A DNA stretch of 64,000 nt, taken from positions 225,937-289,936 of the forward strand of contig DATEMU010000014.1 of NCBI GenBank assembly GCA_035275405.1. Direction: 5' to 3'. Below the pieces are notes generated by a model, which was given only the letters and a program-made list of their open reading frames with translations, made no database searches and had not been told where the DNA came from. This stretch comes from Phycisphaerae bacterium. Its GTDB lineage: Bacteria; Planctomycetota; Phycisphaerae; UBA1845; UTPLA1. Shown piece after piece: positions 1 to 9,065 of the stretch. How positions within the stretch are numbered: position 1 is the first letter of the stretch; each line of letters starts with the position of its first letter. The position numbers and the translations under genes are program-made.

Positions 1-1726
1 GGCCTTCGCTTAACGCTTGAACCGCCTGCTTGTACGCGCCCTTCTGTCGCTGTATCTCGCGGACTTCGGCCGGGACCAGCCCCGCCTCTTCCTCCAAGAG
101 ACGCAGCGCCGCCCCGCGTTCGACCGACCCGTGCTGCCTTCGGTCCCCGGAGAGAATCACGCGGGCATCCAGGCGCTCCGCCAGGTCGAAGACCTGCGCC
201 ATCGTCTTCGTGCCGAGCAGGCCGGCTTCGTCAATCCACAGCACCTGTCCGCGCGCCCGCGACTGTAGCTCCTGATCCACGAGCAGCCGGGCGACGGTTT
301 CGGCGTCGGCGAATCCTTCCCGCCGCAGCACGCCGCGCGAGGCGTCGGCCGATGGCGCGAAGGTGAAGACGTGCTTGCCGTGCGCCTCAATCGCTTCGAC
401 GGCCTCCGTCATCATCGTCGTCTTGCCCGTACCGGCCCCGCCGCGAATGAGCATGACACGGTCCGGCGAGTTGAGGACGTGCAGCACGGCGCTTCGCTGA
501 TCGGAATTTAGCCAGTCACGTTTGAAGACATGCGAACCGTCGCCCAGGCGACGACAGGTGCCCCTGCCCCGCCGCGCGAAATCAATCATTCGCGTTTCTT
601 CCTTTAGTACGTCGGCGGTCGTCACCAGCCGCCTTCCATCTCGTTCCGCTCCGACGAGGTTTTGCCGGCCCACTTCCCTGAGCACGGTCTCCGGCGAGGC
701 CGCGCCGTAGGATCGTTTGAGCGCCGCAGCCAGCAGCCTACGCTCGGGCACCACCGAGCTTCGCTCGAACGAATGCTCGACCGCCCGCGCGACCGCTTCC
801 CCGGCGAGACGATCATCCTCCGCGATGCTTGCACGTCCGAGCCGACCCTTGACGGATTCCAGCGCCGCCAGTTCCTCCGAAGACAGCCGCCCATTCCACT
901 CCCGGCGCAATTCATCGAAGGTCAGGTCCTTCCGCTTACGCTCCCGCGTCTTCGCGCCGAGCTCGCCCTTCACTTCGGCGCTCGTAATTCCCTTCTCCCG
1001 CGCCTTGCCTTCGATGAGCGCCGTGCGGCGCGAGAACTTTTCCATCGCCGGCTTCGGCACACCGGCAAGCTCCCATCCCTTTTTTGTGCGTTCCACCGGC
1101 AGCCCGAGTTCTTCCAGCTTCCGCGCCAGCCGCGAATGGAACACCGCCTCGAAGTACGGCGCGTCGCGTTTGAGGCCCGCGAACTGCGCGGCCTTCCAGC
1201 GGCCTTCCTTTTCGTCCCAGGTCGTGTTGAAAACGAACGCGTGAGCATGAAGATGCGGGTCTGGCACGCCATCCACCGGACGCGCCGTAGTATGGATGAA
1301 CTCGCCCCACACCATGTTGCCTGTCAAGCGGTCGTCGTTCTGTCCCTTCGCACGGACGCGGGTCTGCATTTCCGCTTCCATGTCCCGCATTGTGGCATCG
1401 ACCGACTCGCGGAATGCCTCCAGGATGCGATCATCCTTCGAGACGCCGTAAAGCACCGATACGCTCTTCGGCACGTGGAAGTTGAAGTCATAGCCGACGC
1501 GACGGCCCTGATTCTGCCTCGCAGTCAGCACTTTGCCCGTGTTGGGATCGCGGTTGTCGCAGAGCGCGTCCCAGTCTTTCTGCTGCACGGTTCCTTCAAG
1601 ACCGAGGCGCTTGGCTCCCTCGCCGCGCCAATGGCCGGTAAGCTCCTGACCTTCCGAGTAATAATCGGCCGTGGAATAGTACGTGCGAGCGCCTTGCGGC
1701 GTGGTGTTCTGGATGATGCGAAGCAT
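1..1726 (-). CDS. MobF-family conjugative relaxase (TrwC/TraA-like), 3' end cut by window edge
   Basis: This gene nicks the transfer origin and, through its helicase part, unwinds the strand exported during conjugation. The frame is open from an ATG at 1726 to base 1, so about 575 N-terminal residues are visible. The N-terminus MLRIIQNTTPQGARTYYST carries the paired tyrosines expected of the catalytic site. HLHAH near residue 157 is the metal-binding HUH motif. Around residue 429 starts a superfamily-1 helicase: Walker A GGAGTGKTT, Walker B LWIDEAGLL, then SGDRRQHGSVERG. MobF relaxases normally exceed 900 residues, so the rest lies outside the window. The start follows a close GAGGT. It is divergent from the small element genes that begin at 2233. 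Family assignment is firm; which element it serves is inferred. Confidence 0.93.
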   Translation of the reverse strand, partial: MLRIIQNTTPQGARTYYSTADYYSEGQELTGHWRGEGAKRLGLEGTVQQKDWDALCDNRDPNTGKVLTARQNQGRRVGYDFNFHVPKSVSVLYGVSKDDRILEAFRESVDATMRDMEAEMQTRVRAKGQNDDRLTGNMVWGEFIHTTARPVDGVPDPHLHAHAFVFNTTWDEKEGRWKAAQFAGLKRDAPYFEAVFHSRLARKLEELGLPVERTKKGWELAGVPKPAMEKFSRRTALIEGKAREKGITSAEVKGELGAKTRERKRKDLTFDELRREWNGRLSSEELAALESVKGRLGRASIAEDDRLAGEAVARAVEHSFERSSVVPERRLLAAALKRSYGAASPETVLREVGRQNLVGAERDGRRLVTTADVLKEETRMIDFARRGRGTCRRLGDGSHVFKRDWLNSDQRSAVLHVLNSPDRVMLIRGGAGTGKTTMMTEAVEAIEAHGKHVFTFAPSADASRGVLRREGFADAETVARLLVDQELQSRARGQVLWIDEAGLLGTKTMAQVFDLAERLDARVILSGDRRQHGSVERGAALRLLEEEAGLVPAEVREIQRQKGAYKQAVQALSEG

Positions 1727-2232
1727 ACCTCGATTCTACGTCGCGATTACTTCAAATCAGTTAACAATCGCCCGCATTTGATGTTTCTTTCACGAAGTCC
1801 GCCGGTTGAACTCTCGCTTTCGATTCAAAGTGATACATCGGAGCGCGCGTCCGTATCGCATTGATGCACGGCCCGCGCCGGTTGCAACCCTCGCGTGCGA
1901 GATTCGCATCGCTCCTTCCGCGAGTCCAGTTGCCGCGATTCGCTGCGCACTTCGCGCCGGCGTTCGGGTCTTTGGACTGCCGGTCTTGCCTTGTCGCCAG
2001 AGATTCGTCTTTTCCTTTTCCGTGCCTGCCACGCCCGCGGCCTTCCTTATGGCACTTAAAGCCGCCGCCGGGCCGGTCAAGCAGAAAATCGTTTCCCCCT
2101 TCGGGGACCCACCATTTTCCGCTGTGACCGGTGCGCTTGGCGCTTGGCTTCGCCCCCGGACTGTTGCGGCTTTTTTCAGAGTGCCCTCAGGCCGCGATGG
2201 TCGCGACCGGACACTTACAAAGGAGACGAATC
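1727..2232. other. 506-bp intergenic region between relaxase and divergent small genes
   Basis: No convincing gene is seen; the open frames here are extensions or GC-rich shadows. In this position between a MobF relaxase and divergent transfer-region genes one would expect the promoters, and oriT often lies beside the relaxase gene. No nick-site consensus could be recognised by eye, so oriT is not called. The run ends in a strong ribosome-binding site (AAAGGAG, about 2218) for the gene at 2233. Confidence 0.5.
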
Positions 2233-2445
2233 ATGACTGACGCCAAGAACAACCCCGGACAAACGTCCAAGACCCCGACGCACGTCGCCTACCAGGTGCG
2301 CGACCGCGAAGGCGGCAAGGCTATCTGGACCCGCATCGGCGCCGCCTGGGCGCACGCCGACGGCAAGGGCTTCAACCTCCAGATCGAGGCCGTTCCGCTC
2401 GACGGACGCATCACGCTCCGCGTCGTATCGGAACCAAAAGAGTAG
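2233..2445 (+). CDS. Small conserved element protein, 70 aa, function unknown
   Basis: The protein starts MTDAKNNPGQTSKTP and continues with a compact core (VAYQVRDREGGKAIWTRIGA, then GAAWAHADGKGFNLQIEAVP) before a short basic/acidic tail. The pattern of an alternating beta-like core with W-T-R-I-G-A-A-W-x-H-x-D-G-K-G-F resembles small proteins that I associate with conjugative elements of proteobacteria, but no function is known to me. The ATG at 2233 is chosen over a longer in-frame start at 2131 because AAAGGAGAC sits 8 bases upstream. It is followed after 56 bp by another small gene and then a methyltransferase in the same direction, so a transfer-region operon is likely. Confidence 0.75.
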   Translation: MTDAKNNPGQTSKTPTHVAYQVRDREGGKAIWTRIGAAWAHADGKGFNLQIEAVPLDGRITLRVVSEPKE

Positions 2446-2501
2446 TCGTTCAACCGGGGCGGGCTTCGGCCCGCCCCATTTCATGCAAGGAGAATTGAAC
2501 C

Positions 2502-2750
2502 ATGAATACAGAACCGACCAACGCAAACCGCGCCGAATGGGCCAAGCAGGCGCTCGCGGTATTCACCGCGACCACCTACGCGGGCGACCATCCCGACACG
2601 ATGGACCGCGGCGACTTGGAGACCGCCGTTTACGACCTGATCGCCGACCTCCTTCATTACGCCGAGCGGCAAGGGTTCGACGTGCACGAAGTCCTTTTCC
2701 GCGCCCACGGCCACTACGAGGCCGAACTGGCCGAGGAGGCACGGTCATGA
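2502..2750 (+). CDS. Small hypothetical protein, 82 aa
   Basis: The product is acidic and probably helical (starts MNTEPTNANRAEWAKQALAV; ends AELAEEARS). No recognised domain is visible. AAGGAGAA lies 8-14 bases before the ATG. The stop codon overlaps the start of the downstream methyltransferase (ATGA, 2747-2750), showing translational coupling, which is the best support that this is a real gene. It may be an accessory protein of the element rather than of the methyltransferase itself. Function unknown. Confidence 0.7.
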   Translation: MNTEPTNANRAEWAKQALAVFTATTYAGDHPDTMDRGDLETAVYDLIADLLHYAERQGFDVHEVLFRAHGHYEAELAEEARS

Positions 2751-3499
2751 CCAGCACCGCCGTCAATCCGTTCTACCAGGCGCGGCGCACGCTTCCCGCT
2801 CCCGCTGCGCCTGTCGAGAAGGTCGTCATTGGCAACGCCACCCTCTATCGGGCCGATTGCTTCGACGTGCTGCCCACGCTTTCCGGCATCGGGGCCGTTG
2901 TCACCGACCCACCGTACGGCATCGGCTTCAAGTACCGCAGCTACGACGACGCACCCGCTAAGTACGACGCCATGATGGCTCGGCTAGTCCCCGAGCTGAT
3001 CCGCGTCACCGCCAACGGGCCGTGCTTCGTCTGGCAGAGTCCCCTCAAAGCGCCGCTCTGGCATCGCTACTTCCCGGCCGACTACCGCATCATCGCCGCC
3101 TGCAAACTCTATCCCCAGCGGCGGGGGCGCATCCCCGCGCTAGCGTGGGACCCGGTCATCTTCTGGAGCGGTCGCTCCCTCCTGCGCGACGAACTGCCGA
3201 AGGACTGGCACGTGGCCGACTTGACGCCGATGGATGGCTACGACCCCGCCAATCCCGTCCCCTGCCCTCGCCCGCTGGAACAGGTGCGTTACGTCTGCGA
3301 CTCCGTCCGCGCGGACAGCATCCTGGACCCGTTTCTCGGCAGCGGGACCACCGGCCTTGCCGCGATTCTCGCGGGCAAGCGCTTCGTTGGCATCGAACGC
3401 GATCCGGTCTACTTCCGGTACGCCTGCCGGCGCATCGAGGCCGCATGGAAGGAGGCTAGCCATGCTGCCGTTTATGGCGAACGATTGCGGCGTGCTTGA
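2747..3499 (+). CDS. Site-specific DNA methyltransferase (N4-cytosine/N6-adenine, beta-type order)
   Basis: A 250-residue SAM-dependent DNA methyltransferase. Catalytic motif IV TDPPYGIGF occurs near residue 55 and the SAM-binding motif I DPFLGSGTTG near residue 194, so the catalytic motif precedes the SAM motif as in the beta class. DPPY fits an N4-cytosine or N6-adenine enzyme; which base is modified cannot be told. The ATG at 2747 overlaps the stop of the preceding gene, which excludes the longer in-frame start at 2483. No restriction enzyme is adjacent, so it is probably a solitary methyltransferase protecting the element from host restriction. Its last 28 bases overlap the convergent SIR2 gene. 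Confidence 0.88.
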   Translation: MTSTAVNPFYQARRTLPAPAAPVEKVVIGNATLYRADCFDVLPTLSGIGAVVTDPPYGIGFKYRSYDDAPAKYDAMMARLVPELIRVTANGPCFVWQSPLKAPLWHRYFPADYRIIAACKLYPQRRGRIPALAWDPVIFWSGRSLLRDELPKDWHVADLTPMDGYDPANPVPCPRPLEQVRYVCDSVRADSILDPFLGSGTTGLAAILAGKRFVGIERDPVYFRYACRRIEAAWKEASHAAVYGERLRRA

Positions 3500-5664
3500 C
3501 GCGGGCTTCCGCGAGCTCGTCGCTTCGTGCGGCCGTGTGTTTGCCGCGGCACTCGAGGAAAAACAAATTTCTCCGATGCAAAGTAGTTCTTCTGCGCTTG
3601 CACAACTTCCTCGTCTTCGATCGGTTTAGGATTTACCAATCGTTTCTTGTCCGCCTTTATCCAGTACGCGAAGAACACCCTGAGTAAAGGATATGCATCG
3701 CCACCCTCAACCATTACGGGAACAATTCTAGGATCTCGCAGTCTACGCTCGAAGAAGAATGCATTCAATACGTGCCCCTCACCCCGGATGAACAGCGTCA
3801 TGTGTTGGTTGTGCAACCACCAATTCAGCTTCCTATAATTGCAACCTAACGACACCAGCCCATCAGTCTGCGTGAGATCCGCCACGATGATCGCGATCCT
3901 TCGCTTTTTTCGCTGCCTGAGAAGGTCAAAGACAGGTGACTTGAGCAGCCATTCCCCTGTCTCCGCAACGCACAGCAGGGTGTCCCATTCGTCGTTTCGA
4001 AGTTCGTTCAACGCGAGCGCCTGTAACGCAGTAAGCGTATCAAGTGGTCGAGGGTTGGCACACAATTCATGCCGAACAGCCGACCGAGTCGTATTGACGA
4101 CCTCGACCTCATTACCAAAAAACATCTCATTGAATGACCTGACCATCCAACGGCGCCATACGCCTACGCTGCGCCACGGCCCCCTCAATGATGCTACGAA
4201 TCTCCTGCAAAATTGGTCCCCCACTTTATTAAACTCGGGCTGCGTGAGAACCCTCGCTCGTTCTGACACCTTCAATCTGGCGGCAGCAGGCACTCTCAGC
4301 GCTTCGCGCGAGTAGCTGCACTTCTCAAGCCCCATGGAATGCTTACATAACTCGTACAAAGTCGTTGGCTCACCTGTGCATTCGCGCCACAGCTCAAAAA
4401 AACTTCCGGTACGACCCTTTTGAAGCACCCGCGTATTAACGAAGCCCTTCGCCTTCAAAGTGGCGAGTGCAAGTTCCGCAAGAGTGCGGTCATACAGATA
4501 ATCGCTCGCGTGCGTTGAGGGGTCATAGTTCTGAAAGAGAGAGCAAATGAATTCATGTCGGGCAATACCGCGAGCTGCAAATTGCCTGTTGAATTTACGC
4601 TCAACCTCTCTCCACAGTGCACGCATATGTACATCCAGAGTGTGCTGCCCCTTGGGGTCGATGTGGCCATGACGCTTGCGGCTGTAAAGCGCCCTGATGC
4701 CCGGCAGCCTGACACTGCCATCATCGTTACAGACGGGTTCCCAAAAATCCGGATCATGAGTTGGTCTTGGCTCGCACGTATAGGTGTAAATCCGGTCATC
4801 CTTCGATTTCATGCACCGTGCCACAATATCATTGAACTCAAAGCTCTGCATGTTGAATCCAATGACGATCAGACATATAGGCATATCCGACAAGAGCTTC
4901 TGCAAGAGTAGTTTGATATCACCGGGGAGGAGATAATAATCACCCCGTGTGAACCGCATGGTGGATTTGTGGCTGACAGTACCATGTGGTTTGATGTACA
5001 CCGGCATACTGAAACGGTGATGTGCGTTCAATTCGCGTTCGATCACAGGTGGACAATCGCCATCCGAGATTACATGGAGATAGTTTTGGGGGCCGCCCAA
5101 TTCATCCCTAAGAGAGTGGTCTAACGATTCGTCAAAATTGAAGTTGATGACTGCATCCACAAAGCGGTGCTTGAGCAGGTGCGCCAAGATTTCGTGAGTC
5201 AATGAGGGACGATAACGCAAGCTGAACAGTTTTCGGAGTTCATCGAGCACGTCATCGCGATTTAGGCGGCTAGCAGCCAACAGCACGGTCTCGAATTCAT
5301 CTCGGCGAAGGCGGTATTCTAAGACTAAGCGGTCCAATTCGCGCTCAATCTGCGGGCCAATCACGGACTTTATTCGTTCAATCGCCTGTTTGGTCGTCGG
5401 CAAGCCCGCCGAGATACTTGCTCCCGCGCCAACGACTGCGACGATACGGCGCATCGGCTGTTGCGTAATGGAAGTATCTTTGAGAACATCGGCCCACAAG
5501 TTAGGGTCGTTGGGGAGAGAGAGATGGAGATGATTCAATGCAAGGAGGCCAGCCAGCTCATGCGTACACGGACTAACCGCTGAATTAGTCGGCCTCTTCC
5601 GTCGGGTGCCACGCCTAGCCTTCATCGCTTCAGCCTTCGCGACTTCGATATAGCCGAACTCCAT
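3472..5664 (-). CDS. SIR2-domain protein, 730 aa, candidate antiphage effector
   Basis: The N-terminal third has a SIR2-like NAD-binding fold: VVGAGASISAGLP at about residue 77, a VINFNFDESLD motif carrying the N-F-D triad, and IKPHGT supplying the catalytic-type histidine. SIR2 domains in bacterial defence (Thoeris ThsA, DSR, some short Argonaute systems) deplete NAD+ when phage is sensed. The remaining 400 or so residues are not recognised and may be the sensor. No adjacent TIR, Argonaute or HerA partner is present, so it appears to be a single-gene system, as with DSR. Base composition is visibly less GC-rich than the flanking transfer genes, consistent with separate acquisition. The start at 5664 is uncertain; residues 14 or 70 are alternatives. 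Its 3' end overlaps the convergent methyltransferase. Confidence 0.8.
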   Translation of the reverse strand: MEFGYIEVAKAEAMKARRGTRRKRPTNSAVSPCTHELAGLLALNHLHLSLPNDPNLWADVLKDTSITQQPMRRIVAVVGAGASISAGLPTTKQAIERIKSVIGPQIERELDRLVLEYRLRRDEFETVLLAASRLNRDDVLDELRKLFSLRYRPSLTHEILAHLLKHRFVDAVINFNFDESLDHSLRDELGGPQNYLHVISDGDCPPVIERELNAHHRFSMPVYIKPHGTVSHKSTMRFTRGDYYLLPGDIKLLLQKLLSDMPICLIVIGFNMQSFEFNDIVARCMKSKDDRIYTYTCEPRPTHDPDFWEPVCNDDGSVRLPGIRALYSRKRHGHIDPKGQHTLDVHMRALWREVERKFNRQFAARGIARHEFICSLFQNYDPSTHASDYLYDRTLAELALATLKAKGFVNTRVLQKGRTGSFFELWRECTGEPTTLYELCKHSMGLEKCSYSREALRVPAAARLKVSERARVLTQPEFNKVGDQFCRRFVASLRGPWRSVGVWRRWMVRSFNEMFFGNEVEVVNTTRSAVRHELCANPRPLDTLTALQALALNELRNDEWDTLLCVAETGEWLLKSPVFDLLRQRKKRRIAIIVADLTQTDGLVSLGCNYRKLNWWLHNQHMTLFIRGEGHVLNAFFFERRLRDPRIVPVMVEGGDAYPLLRVFFAYWIKADKKRLVNPKPIEDEEVVQAQKNYFASEKFVFPRVPRQTHGRTKRRARGSPRQARRNRSP

Positions 5665-6259
5665 ACGGTCCGACGTAACGGTCCATTTCCTCGAAAGTCG
5701 GCTTCCGTCCGAGCCGTTGATTGCGGCGGAGACACGGCCACTGACGGTCGTAGATCCGTGTTAACCTCCAAGTCTGGCGGTTGCGGAGCACGAGCCCGGA
5801 TTCTACGCGTGCATGGTATCACCGCGTGTCTGATTGAGCCAGACCGTGCGGGCGCACGCTAATCGATGCCTCGGTCCGCACGGTCCGCGCCAGGCGGGGC
5901 ATCGCCTGTCTCGACGCTTGCCCTTGAAATCCAACGAGAATCCCCCCGGCTCGGAGCCTTGCCGGCAGATGTGGTGCTGCGAAGGCGTGACCAGGCACCT
6001 CGCCGCCGGCCGGTCGCATCGGGTCCCAGCCGCCGGTGAGAACCCGACGGCGACGGCCTTATACGGCAGTCAATTCGGCTTTGTCCCATGTACCGAAATG
6101 GAACGACCGCTCGGCAATCCCTGCCTACCAACCGCCTGAAAGCACGCTGTAATCGAATCCGTTTTCAAGCCTGAAGGAACGTGGTACGCCGAATAATGGC
6201 AAACGAAAAAATGTTGTCAGACGTCTCCCCTTAGCGCTGCTAAGGACTACTTTCACCGT
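5665..6259. other. Non-coding stretch upstream of the partition locus
   Basis: About 600 bases with no convincing gene. Short open frames exist on both strands but lack ribosome-binding sites and recognisable sequence. It separates the divergent SIR2 and parA genes and must hold the SIR2 promoter. Confidence 0.5.
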
Positions 6260-6461
6260 GAAAGCCTGCATGAAAGCATGATGGAATGTCATCAGTCTGG
6301 CATGACAGATTGCAGGACGGCAGGATAGCAAGGCGGATGGAAAGCAATCAGGATTGATTGCGAGAGCGCAAGCATGACAGATTGCTTGCAAGACGGCGAG
6401 CTTGCATGCCGGATGTAAATACTGCTTGCCAGCCTTCATGAAATCATGCTATCCATCAGGC
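6260..6461. repeat. Short iterated repeats upstream of parA (candidate parS/operator)
   Basis: The 14-mer GCATGACAGATTGC occurs exactly at 6300-6313 and again at 6372-6385, each followed within a few bases by GACGGC. Related GCATG- and GCTTGC-containing words pack the interval, for example around 6268-6283, 6381-6409 and 6436-6465. Such arrays just before a parA gene are typical of centromere-like sites bound by the small ribbon-helix-helix partner, and often double as operators of the par operon. The repeats are seen directly; the role is inferred. Confidence 0.6.
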
Positions 6462-7127
6462 ATGATTATCGTCGTAGCGAATTCCAAGGGCGGCGTCGGC
6501 AAATCGACGCTGTCCGTCCATCTAGCCGCGTGGCTCCATGAGCAAGGCCACAAGGTGACGCTCGCCGACTGCGACACGCAGCAGTCATCCTCCGAATGGA
6601 TACGCGAGGCGATACCCGAGGTGAAGGCAGTCCGCCTCGACAGTCCCGACATCATATTGAATGAGCTACCGATTCTGGCCCAGGACGCTGACTACGTCGT
6701 AGCCGACGGGCCGGGCAGCCAGACCGAGACCAGCCGTGCGCTACTCTTGCGCGGCGACCTTGCTATTGTCCCGTGCAAGGCGAGCATGCTGGAGGTTCGA
6801 GCACTGGCCAAGGCGACCGAGGTACTGCGCCAGGCTCAGGACATACGAGGCGGGATACCCAAGGCCATCATCGTCCTGAGCATGATCGGAAAGAATTACC
6901 GACTGACGCAGGACATGAAGGACGCCGCGGCGGCGCTGTCACTGCCGCTGGCTTCAAACGCGATGATTCTGCGTCAGATTTACGCCGACGCGCCGGGACA
7001 GGGGTCCGTCGTCTGGAATTTGGGCGCCCGCGCCCGCGAAGCCGCCCATGAAGCCGACGCGCTCTTCCGCGAGATACTGCCGGAAGCCGTGACGCCGGCC
7101 GCGAAACATCAGGCGATGAAAGGGTAG
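6462..7127 (+). CDS. parA: ParA-family partition ATPase
   Basis: A 221-residue Walker-type partition ATPase of the short ParA type. The N-terminus MIIVVANSKGGVGKST holds the deviant Walker A motif (KGGVGKST). ADCDTQQSSSEW is the Walker A' region and VVADGPG the Walker B equivalent. There is no N-terminal helix-turn-helix extension, as in type Ib ParA/ParF proteins. Upstream in-frame codons run through the repeat array and are rejected as a start. A ribbon-helix-helix candidate follows 13 bases later. Together they should segregate or stabilise the element. The ParA assignment is secure; segregation of a plasmid versus stabilisation of an excised integrative element cannot be told apart here. 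Confidence 0.92.
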   Translation: MIIVVANSKGGVGKSTLSVHLAAWLHEQGHKVTLADCDTQQSSSEWIREAIPEVKAVRLDSPDIILNELPILAQDADYVVADGPGSQTETSRALLLRGDLAIVPCKASMLEVRALAKATEVLRQAQDIRGGIPKAIIVLSMIGKNYRLTQDMKDAAAALSLPLASNAMILRQIYADAPGQGSVVWNLGARAREAAHEADALFREILPEAVTPAAKHQAMKG

Positions 7128-7140
7128 GGGAGTGCAAGCG

Positions 7141-7437
7141 ATGGCCGAACGACGTTCACTGACCGAGGGATTGAAAGCCACGCCGCCGCCGATCAACGTG
7201 AGCAAGGAAAAAACGTTCGTTTTCGGCGACAAGGAGCCGGCCAAGCCAAACACAGTCGCCACCGCCACCACCTTGAGCCGCGTGCCGATCAGCACGCGCA
7301 TCCGCGACGACTACGCACGGGCGCTCAAGCGCGCGTCACTGGAGCGGCAACTCGAAGGTAAGGAGCCAAACACGCTCCAGGACATCCTTGAGGAAGCCAT
7401 CGAGCCGTGGCTCAAAACCAACGGCTACCTGTCTTGA
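7141..7437 (+). CDS. ParG/CopG-like ribbon-helix-helix partner of ParA
   Basis: A 98-residue protein with a disordered, Pro/Lys-rich N-terminal half and a C-terminal half that fits a ribbon-helix-helix: a strand-like RVPISTRI, then helices DDYARALKRASLERQLEG and TLQDILEEAIEPWLKTNGY. This layout (flexible tail plus RHH) is that of the centromere-binding partners of type Ib ParA proteins, such as ParG. It lies 13 bp after parA, in the same operon, and probably binds the repeats at 6260-6461. The ATG at 7141 is preferred over an in-frame one at 7132 because GGGGAG precedes it. The RHH call rests on pattern and context only. Confidence 0.7.
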   Translation: MAERRSLTEGLKATPPPINVSKEKTFVFGDKEPAKPNTVATATTLSRVPISTRIRDDYARALKRASLERQLEGKEPNTLQDILEEAIEPWLKTNGYLS

Positions 7438-7547
7438 CCGTCGGCAGAATCGCCGACTTTTTCTTAACCTGATATTCATTGAGATTTCCTCGTCAATCTT
7501 TCCAAGCAGCTTGCCTCGATTCGAATAGAATAGTCGCATGCGGCCTG

Positions 7548-8405
7548 TTAAGGATACGGGAAAAAGCGACTGCGAACGTCCAATTCATTGGCCGTATTGA
7601 CGGCAGCACTGGGCTCTTCCACGAGTAACGGAATGGCGGGGTTGGCGGGCGAAGTTCCCGTGCCTGGAAGTCGATACTTATCGAATTCAAGAAGTGGCGC
7701 GAAGCGCAAATGAAGTCCGATCCATCCACCGGTCTTATCAAAGAGGAGTTTGGTCAGATTGACTGCCAACCAGTTGATGGCATCCTCCAGAAAATCGAAC
7801 ACTTGGCCAAACACCGTGCATAACAAGTGGGCGACCATGTCCAGCGGCCACGGCAGCACGTCGGCGATAGCATGACAAATACGCTCGATGGTCCTTCCCA
7901 CATCCAAAAAAAGCGGGCTGATCGAACTCAGTTCGGGATAGACGCGATACTTGTCCTGCCCTGGTATTGGCTCGACCTTCGGAATATAGAGGCCCGTGAG
8001 ATCAAAGGACAAGGGAATCGGGACGTTGACGCTGGCGCTTCCCAACGGTATGCACTTTCTCCAGCATTTGTTTGTAAATGGAATACAGAGCTTGATACAG
8101 CGCGGCGGTAGGGGGAGGTGCCTCCTCAAGCAATCATAGAGTTCACCGAAATCGATTCGAAATCGGAACCGGAGTGTCAGATCAAGTTCCAAGTCCTCGA
8201 ATACGAAATGGGGGTGCTGGAGCCGCACGTCCGCCTGGGTGATGTCATAATCGATGATCAGCCGGGCATACAGGCCGCAGCCGTTCTTATCAAAAACGAT
8301 CTTTGAGCCGTACACGTCGTGAATCAAGAACGGATCGAGTACACGCTTGATCGCAGGGCCGGTCGCCGCGATAACAATTTCGTTTGCCTGCAATTGATTG
8401 GGCAT
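7548..8405 (-). CDS. Unknown protein, third gene of a three-gene operon
   Basis: A 285-residue protein without a recognised domain. Sequence is rich in alternating hydrophobic strands (for example LIIDYDITQADVRL, LTLRFRFRIDFGE), has a cysteine-rich central patch (RCIKLCIPFTNKCWRKCIPL), and a hydrophobic helical section (HLLCTVFGQVFDFLEDAINW). No signal peptide is evident. The beta-rich, amphipathic pattern starting with a helix that ends IKRVLDPFL vaguely recalls tubular lipid-binding (TULIP) domains, but this is a guess. It starts 6 bp after the stop of the preceding gene (GAGG upstream) and is the last gene of a tight minus-strand operon of three unknowns. Confidence 0.65.
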   Translation of the reverse strand: MPNQLQANEIVIAATGPAIKRVLDPFLIHDVYGSKIVFDKNGCGLYARLIIDYDITQADVRLQHPHFVFEDLELDLTLRFRFRIDFGELYDCLRRHLPLPPRCIKLCIPFTNKCWRKCIPLGSASVNVPIPLSFDLTGLYIPKVEPIPGQDKYRVYPELSSISPLFLDVGRTIERICHAIADVLPWPLDMVAHLLCTVFGQVFDFLEDAINWLAVNLTKLLFDKTGGWIGLHLRFAPLLEFDKYRLPGTGTSPANPAIPLLVEEPSAAVNTANELDVRSRFFPYP

Positions 8406-8411
8406 GGAACC

Positions 8412-9065
8412 CTACCTCGATATCGACACTTGCACATCGCCGGCGTTGAGTTGCAATGCGATGTCGTCCAATGTCGCGCCAAACACCTTGCTATTCATTA
8501 CTCGTCCGATCGGAACCCGAACAGCCACGACGGCGCTCGCAAGATATTGATTCAAGATATGGGTGCAGGCGTTCAAGATGCCCAGGTCCTGCACATTCAC
8601 AATTCGAAGCGCCACTCTTAAGAGCCGAAAGATAATTCCTTCGTCGGTCAGAGATGTCAGGGCTGTGTGCATCCAAACCAGGAGTGCAAACTGCTCTCTC
8701 CATGTGGAGGGGGGGTCACCGGCCAGATCGATGATTATTCGGCTAAACAGCGCTGCCTCCTGGTTCTGAAGAACATGAGGATTGGGAAAACTGTGGTAGT
8801 CCGCGCTGGCCGGCGGCAGGTCCACATGGACCTCGCTAATGTCCACACGGTAGTTCACGATGACTGGCGGCGCATTGTGAGGGGTCGGAATGGAAATGGG
8901 TGGCCGCACTTCACCCAACGGGACGTCGAACGAGCCGAATACAAACAGTTTAGGGTGTGCGATTCGAAGCCCGTGCAGAATTGCGCCGATCGCATCCTCA
9001 TGCAGCAGGAGGCGGGCATCGCCATGCAGCACCACGGGGGGATCGGTGACCGGCGTTCCGTTCAT
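8412..9065 (-). CDS. Unknown protein, middle gene of a three-gene operon
   Basis: A 217-residue protein of unknown function. The first part (VVLHGDARLLLHEDAIGAIL) and the many short alternating strands (VNYRVDISEVHVDL, VAVRVPIGRV, IALQLNAGDVQVSI) suggest a beta-rich fold around a central helical segment (REQFALLVWMHTALTSL). Style and composition resemble the downstream 285-residue protein, and the two could be related domains or subunits of one assembly. The ATG overlaps the stop of the upstream gene (ATGA at 9062-9065), so translation is coupled. Neither signal peptide nor catalytic motif is visible. Confidence 0.65.
   Translation of the reverse strand: MNGTPVTDPPVVLHGDARLLLHEDAIGAILHGLRIAHPKLFVFGSFDVPLGEVRPPISIPTPHNAPPVIVNYRVDISEVHVDLPPASADYHSFPNPHVLQNQEAALFSRIIIDLAGDPPSTWREQFALLVWMHTALTSLTDEGIIFRLLRVALRIVNVQDLGILNACTHILNQYLASAVVAVRVPIGRVMNSKVFGATLDDIALQLNAGDVQVSISR

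Noticed and set aside
662..1864. 400-codon plus-strand open frame
   Set aside because: It lies antisense to the MobF relaxase, whose frame carries clear catalytic and helicase motifs; the plus-strand translation is composed of GC-rich shadow sequence.
6125..6439. 104-codon minus-strand frame over the repeats upstream of parA
   Set aside because: Its Cys/His-rich look derives from the repeated GCATG/TTGCA words; no start signals.
6260..6461. CRISPR array
   Set aside because: The repeats are too short and irregularly spaced, there are no unique spacers of uniform length and no cas genes in the window.
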